The position numbers were made by a program, and so were the translations under genes. The notes beneath the pieces are model-generated. The model made no database searches and was not told where the DNA came from. It saw only the letters and a program-made list of their open reading frames with translations. A stretch of DNA of 17,896 bases from Bacillota bacterium (GTDB taxonomy: Bacteria > Bacillota > Clostridia > Lachnospirales > Cellulosilyticaceae), in assembly GCA_023410675.1 (NCBI GenBank), contig JAEYPM010000056.1, positions 1-17,896 on the forward strand, given 5' to 3'. Numbering within the stretch: the first letter of the stretch is position 1; every line of letters starts with the position of its first letter. Below, piece after piece: positions 15,262-17,896 of the stretch.

Positions 15262-16377
15262 TTAAATCTTACATAATAAAATTAACTCTGTAGGAGTGCT
15301 CAAATGTGTACGTAAAAACAACTTATACTCAGGAACTATTTTATTTATATATTGTGGTATTGTAATTAAATCCTCTCTTTTATGATAAAGACAAATTGCA
15401 AGCATTGGCTTATTATGATGTATAGTATTCTTTGCACCCTTCAGTGCTTCTAACTCACTTCCTTCAATGTCCATTTTAATAAAAGTTATTTTATCTTGTG
15501 TGTGTTTGAAATAATTATCAATGCTATCCACCTTTATTTCTGTATCTCCTTCAGATGTAACACTCCCCATTTCATCTCCCATATTCTTAAATTTCAGGAT
15601 AGCTTTACTGCTCCACAACCCAATATTCACAACATTTACAACACAACTTTCCACTTTGTTCTTATCATAACTTTTTGCTATTTTTTTGCAGTTCAATTCA
15701 TCTGGTTCAAAGCAATAAATTTTGGACTCTTTTACTATTTTTTCAGGCATCTTACTAATAAATTCTCTTACTGTATCCCCATCATAAGCACCACCATCAA
15801 TTACTATCTCCTTCTCATGCCATTCAACTAGATCATCCAAGAAATACTGTGGTTTATTCCATGATGCTAATGGATAATCCATGTATTCTCCTAATATTCT
15901 TCCATTAAGATGAGCTACCAATAGCTCACGAGATAGATCATCAGCTACGTTATTGTAAAGCCAATTAAATTCTTTATAATGTTTCATAAAGAAGTCTTGG
16001 CTAAATAAATAATTATCAAATATCCCTATATTAATTGAATAAATCTTGTTTATGTTAATTCTAGAAGAAATAATACTCATATTTAATTGACTCAAGGCGA
16101 AGCCTGTAACAACATTCACTTTATTATATTTTACTATTTCATCTTCAAAAATTTTGAGTTCAGTATTGGTATGAGCTAATAATGCACCTTTTGACCAATA
16201 TTTTTTATCAACAGTAATTGTCTTTACTTTAATTGAATTGCTTTCTAAGTATTTCCACAGCCTATACCCTCTATCTCCTCCTCCTAACATAATTAAGGGT
16301 ATCTCAGACTTTTTTAGTTCATCTATTGTTTCACTAATGTTTCCAAATCCTTCATTAATTTTATCCCTTAGTGCCAT
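15262..16377 (-). CDS. FkbM-family methyltransferase with N-terminal Rossmann-like module
   Basis: 371-residue protein. Residues ~25-118 form a Rossmann-like module: IPLIMLGGGDRGYRLW (26-41), ITVDKKYWSKG (54-64) and VNVVTGFALSQLN (87-99). A linker (~119-185) leads to an FkbM-type SAM methyltransferase (~186-371) with SAM motif I VIDGGAYDGDTVREF (192-206), YCFEPDE (221-227) and the FkbM signature FIKMDIEGSELEALKGAK (299-316). FkbM proteins are usually O-methyltransferases for sugars or polyketides. The last ~72 residues are clearly related, about half identical by eye, to the partial gene at 17668-17896. GAAGGG lies nine bases before the ATG; the acyltransferase gene ends 45 bases upstream. 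The methyl acceptor is unknown. Confidence 0.88.
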   Translation of the reverse strand: MALRDKINEGFGNISETIDELKKSEIPLIMLGGGDRGYRLWKYLESNSIKVKTITVDKKYWSKGALLAHTNTELKIFEDEIVKYNKVNVVTGFALSQLNMSIISSRININKIYSINIGIFDNYLFSQDFFMKHYKEFNWLYNNVADDLSRELLVAHLNGRILGEYMDYPLASWNKPQYFLDDLVEWHEKEIVIDGGAYDGDTVREFISKMPEKIVKESKIYCFEPDELNCKKIAKSYDKNKVESCVVNVVNIGLWSSKAILKFKNMGDEMGSVTSEGDTEIKVDSIDNYFKHTQDKITFIKMDIEGSELEALKGAKNTIHHNKPMLAICLYHKREDLITIPQYINKIVPEYKLFLRTHLSTPTELILLCKI

Positions 16378-16422
16378 GAACTTTTTCCCTTCAAGGTAAA
16401 ATTTTGAACATCTTTCTTAAAT

Positions 16423-17004
16423 TTATTCTGTTAGAACAGCTGGCAAACCTTTCATTAGCTTCTCTTCAAGTTCTAAAATCCTATCACTTCGTTCTTTGAT
16501 TCTAACACATTGATAACCCATATAAAATCCCCATGGTTTAGTACTCTTACTCACTAAAGTCATTGCCCCAAATGCACATCCATCTCCTATTTCTACACCT
16601 GGGAGAACCGTCGAACCCGTGCCAATATCAACATGTCTTCCGATAACGACTCTTTTGCTAATTATGTTTGTATATTCAGAAGGGACGGTGGGATTAGTCA
16701 TAAACTCTCCAGAGTAATCATCTGTCGTTGCATAGATACCGCATCGAGACGATACTCCCGAAAAGTCTTTAAAAACAATACCTTCACTTCCTCCAAAAAT
16801 CGCACTAAATACTGCTATATGCACATAATTGCCAATATTAATTCTCCCACTTAATATACAATAATCATCAATGCGGACATTATTTCCAATTGTCATTCTT
16901 TCAGAACCATATATACTAGCTTTTTTACTAATCAGAACATTTTTCCCAATTTTTTCAAATCCTATTTCTTTTAACTCATCTTCTGAATAAAAACCTGTAT
17001 TCAT
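16423..17004 (-). CDS. Hexapeptide-repeat acyltransferase, VioB-like
   Basis: 193-residue left-handed beta-helix acyltransferase. It starts TGFYSEDELKEIGFEKIGKN, a pattern seen in VioB, the N-acetyltransferase for dTDP-4-amino-4,6-dideoxyglucose. It continues with isoleucine-patch repeats (IGNNVRIDDY, IGNYVHIAVF, VIGRHVDIGTGSTVLPGVEIGDG, the last quoted only in part here as a repeat region at ~121-143) and DDYSGEFMTNPTVP at ~95-108. H62 in NYVHIAVF is a candidate catalytic histidine. GGAGG precedes the ATG. Directly upstream are a small open frame and an acyl carrier protein gene, so the acyl donor could be ACP-bound rather than acetyl-CoA. The expected acceptor is a 4-amino sugar, but no matching aminotransferase is in the window. 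It could instead be an O-acetyltransferase. Confidence 0.82.
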   Translation of the reverse strand: MNTGFYSEDELKEIGFEKIGKNVLISKKASIYGSERMTIGNNVRIDDYCILSGRINIGNYVHIAVFSAIFGGSEGIVFKDFSGVSSRCGIYATTDDYSGEFMTNPTVPSEYTNIISKRVVIGRHVDIGTGSTVLPGVEIGDGCAFGAMTLVSKSTKPWGFYMGYQCVRIKERSDRILELEEKLMKGLPAVLTE

Positions 17005-17005
17005 A

Positions 17006-17125
17006 TCATTCCTCCATTAGTTCAACTAGCCCTACCTTCTTCTTGAGTGAAACATTGCCTATCCTATAGTTCTCCAGTAGACTTGTTTTCTTGTTTTTAT
17101 TAACATCATATATCTGTATCATCAT
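17006..17125 (-). CDS. Small open frame, 39 codons, unknown
   Basis: An ATG-started frame fills almost all of the 127-base gap between the acyl carrier protein and the acyltransferase. It begins MMIQIYDVNKNKK, has a middle YRIGNVSLKKKVG stretch and stops one base before the next ATG. The ribosome site for the acyltransferase lies within its last codons, so the arrangement would couple translation. Its own ribosome site is weak (TTAGG directly before the ATG). I recognise no family; it may be a real small protein, a gene remnant, or chance. It is charged, with no membrane segment. Confidence 0.28.
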   Translation of the reverse strand: MMIQIYDVNKNKKTSLLENYRIGNVSLKKKVGLVELMEE

Positions 17126-17131
17126 CCTAAT

Positions 17132-17344
17132 TTAATCTATATATTGATAAAAATCAGCAAGGGATGTAATTTTAGAAACATCATCAATTGGTATTATAAC
17201 TTGGTATTCGCTCTCAATTTCGGCCACCAATCTTAAGTGCATAAGTGAATCCCACTCAGGAATCGAACCTTGTTCTGTTTTAAGTGATATTGAATCACCA
17301 GGTACTTCAAATATTTTTGCTACAAAATCTAAAAAACCCTCCAT
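17132..17344 (-). CDS. Acyl carrier protein
   Basis: 70-residue acyl carrier protein with the phosphopantetheine site at Ser33 in PEWDSLMHLRLVAEIESE (29-46) and the expected helices around it. AAGGAG lies seven bases before the ATG at 17342-17344. The motif region closely matches the carrier protein at 3185-3400 (both PEWDSL.H.R..AEIE), so the two share an origin and probably a style of partner. No ketosynthase, acyl-ACP ligase or FkbH lies next to it inside the window. The nearest candidate user is the VioB-like acyltransferase downstream. Whatever loads this carrier must be encoded further upstream or be the FkbH protein at 3390-5042. Confidence 0.9.
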   Translation of the reverse strand: MEGFLDFVAKIFEVPGDSISLKTEQGSIPEWDSLMHLRLVAEIESEYQVIIPIDDVSKITSLADFYQYID

Positions 17345-17667
17345 ACAATCGCTCCTTACCTAGTATTTAATAAAAATAATATAACATCTTAGCTGACTAA
17401 AAAATTATTTATTAAATATAATATCTTCAATATTTAAATCAGCTTGTATCTTGTTATAATATTAATTCATTCTAACTTTATTATCATCCTTTTTTCATTA
17501 TCTTGATCTAGCATATATCCTTCTATTTTGCTATTAGGAAGTATAACAAATTTATGCATTTGAGAAACACCTCAACTCAAGTAAATATGAGATATTTTTT
17601 CTTAATAAAGTATAATAACTCCTCTCAAAATTATTACAATAAGACTGATCTTTTGATAAAACACGAA
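17345..17667 (-). other. 323-base gap between FkbM fragment and acyl carrier protein gene
   Basis: Very AT-rich. It contains one ribosome-site-led small frame (17467-17559), the acyl carrier protein ribosome site near 17352-17357, and an imperfect TTGTAA...TATTAT pair on the minus strand in the first ~40 bases after the FkbM stop, too weak to call a promoter. I see no GC-rich hairpin with a T run, no tRNA and no repeat array. Confidence 0.5.
17467..17559 (-). CDS. Small open frame, 30 codons, unknown
   Basis: Starts at the ATG at 17557-17559 with a well-placed GAGGTG (17573-17568) eight bases upstream, and ends at a TGA at 17467-17469. It begins MHKFVILPNSKIEGYML and ends in a charged MIIKLE tail. 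The composition looks protein-like rather than random AT sequence, but I recognise no family. It could be a small protein or the 5' stub of a gene lost by deletion before the acyl carrier protein. Confidence 0.3.
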   Translation of the reverse strand: MHKFVILPNSKIEGYMLDQDNEKRMIIKLE

Positions 17668-17896
17668 TTAAATATGTGCATAACAAACAGTTTCAATATC
17701 AAATTCCGTATGATGCCTTAAGTATATTTTATATTCTGGAAGTATTTCTTTAATTAGCAAAGGAAGTCCTACTATATCTTCTGGCTTATGATAAACACAT
17801 ATAGCTAATTTAGGTTTATATTTTTGAATAATATTTTTAGCTCCTAATAAGGCTTGCTCTTCGGCACCTTCAACATCCATTTTGATAAATGATACT
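17668..17896 (-). CDS. FkbM-family methyltransferase, C-terminal part, cut by window edge
   Basis: The frame is open from the window edge (17896) to a TAA at 17668-17670, giving about 75 residues. It starts VSFIKMDVEGAEEQALLGAK, the FkbM signature, and ends in YCYAHI-like residues (VCYAHI). The internal ATG at 17878-17880 is not a start: the signature continues upstream of it. About half its residues match the C-terminus of the complete FkbM protein at 15262-16377 (shared LAIC.YHK.ED and PEYK..LR segments), so the locus carries at least two FkbM paralogues. Its N-terminus, and whether it also has a Rossmann-like module, lie outside the window. Confidence 0.86.
   Translation of the reverse strand, partial: VSFIKMDVEGAEEQALLGAKNIIQKYKPKLAICVYHKPEDIVGLPLLIKEILPEYKIYLRHHTEFDIETVCYAHI

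Noticed and set aside
17590..17645. Imperfect inverted repeat after the FkbM fragment stop (CTTATTG... and ...TTTATTAAG)
   Set aside because: Arms are AT-only and mismatched, with no T tract; too weak to call a terminator.
17668..17880. Treating the ATG at 17880 as a gene start for a short 70-residue protein
   Set aside because: The frame continues to the window edge as VSFIK before this Met, which is the conserved FkbM signature, so the gene is a cut-off larger one.
1..17896. CRISPR arrays, insertion sequences, tRNA or rRNA genes
   Set aside because: No regularly spaced repeats, transposase motifs, terminal inverted repeats or RNA gene landmarks were seen on either strand.

Overview
The window is an AT-rich, densely packed stretch in which every supportable gene lies on the minus strand, so transcription runs from base 17896 towards base 1. 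Low G+C, strong AAGGAGG-type ribosome binding sites, short spacers and several start/stop overlaps point to a Gram-positive Clostridia-type organism (Firmicutes); I cannot name a species. The content is a glycan assembly locus built around pseudaminic acid (Pse) or a close nonulosonic-acid relative. Such loci serve flagellin glycosylation, spore or S-layer coats, or capsules. No flagellin, Maf, fliD or polymerase/flippase gene is in the window, so the acceptor is not settled.

Upstream block (about 8.0-17.9 kb in window coordinates, transcribed first): the 3' end of an FkbM methyltransferase (17668-17896); a 323-base spacer; an acyl carrier protein; a VioB-like hexapeptide acyltransferase; a complete FkbM methyltransferase; a GT4 glycosyltransferase; a GT-A (GT8-like) glycosyltransferase; a second GT4; a WbsX (GH99-like) protein; and a GT2 glycosyltransferase with a TPR tail. 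Five consecutive proteins here (9179-16377) each carry an extra ~90-residue Rossmann-like module at one end, attached to four different kinds of catalytic domain.

Downstream block (1-7.9 kb): a DUF4910 aminopeptidase-like protein, a sugar N-formyltransferase-like protein, an SpsF-type cytidylyltransferase, an FkbH-like protein, a second acyl carrier protein, a PseH-like N-acyltransferase, a VOC (methylmalonyl-CoA-epimerase-like) protein, a class I methyltransferase, pseudaminic acid synthase PseI, and the start of PseG. PseH, PseG, PseI and the cytidylyltransferase cover late Pse steps; PseB and PseC are not seen and must lie outside the window or elsewhere.

The most interesting signal is the cassette inserted among the Pse genes: FkbH (which in polyketide systems loads a glyceryl unit from 1,3-bisphosphoglycerate onto an acyl carrier protein), its own acyl carrier protein, a PseH-type N-acyltransferase, a VOC protein and a methyltransferase, all closely spaced or overlapping. 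The simplest reading is a pathway that makes a glyceroyl or O-methylglyceroyl group and puts it on the amino sugar before or during Pse formation, next to a second possible N-substituent route (formyl transfer). The upstream block would then supply transferases and a second, ACP-linked acyl decoration. Sampled base composition is clearly higher in G+C in the Pse block than in the glycosyltransferase block, consistent with a conserved core joined to a variable transferase cassette.
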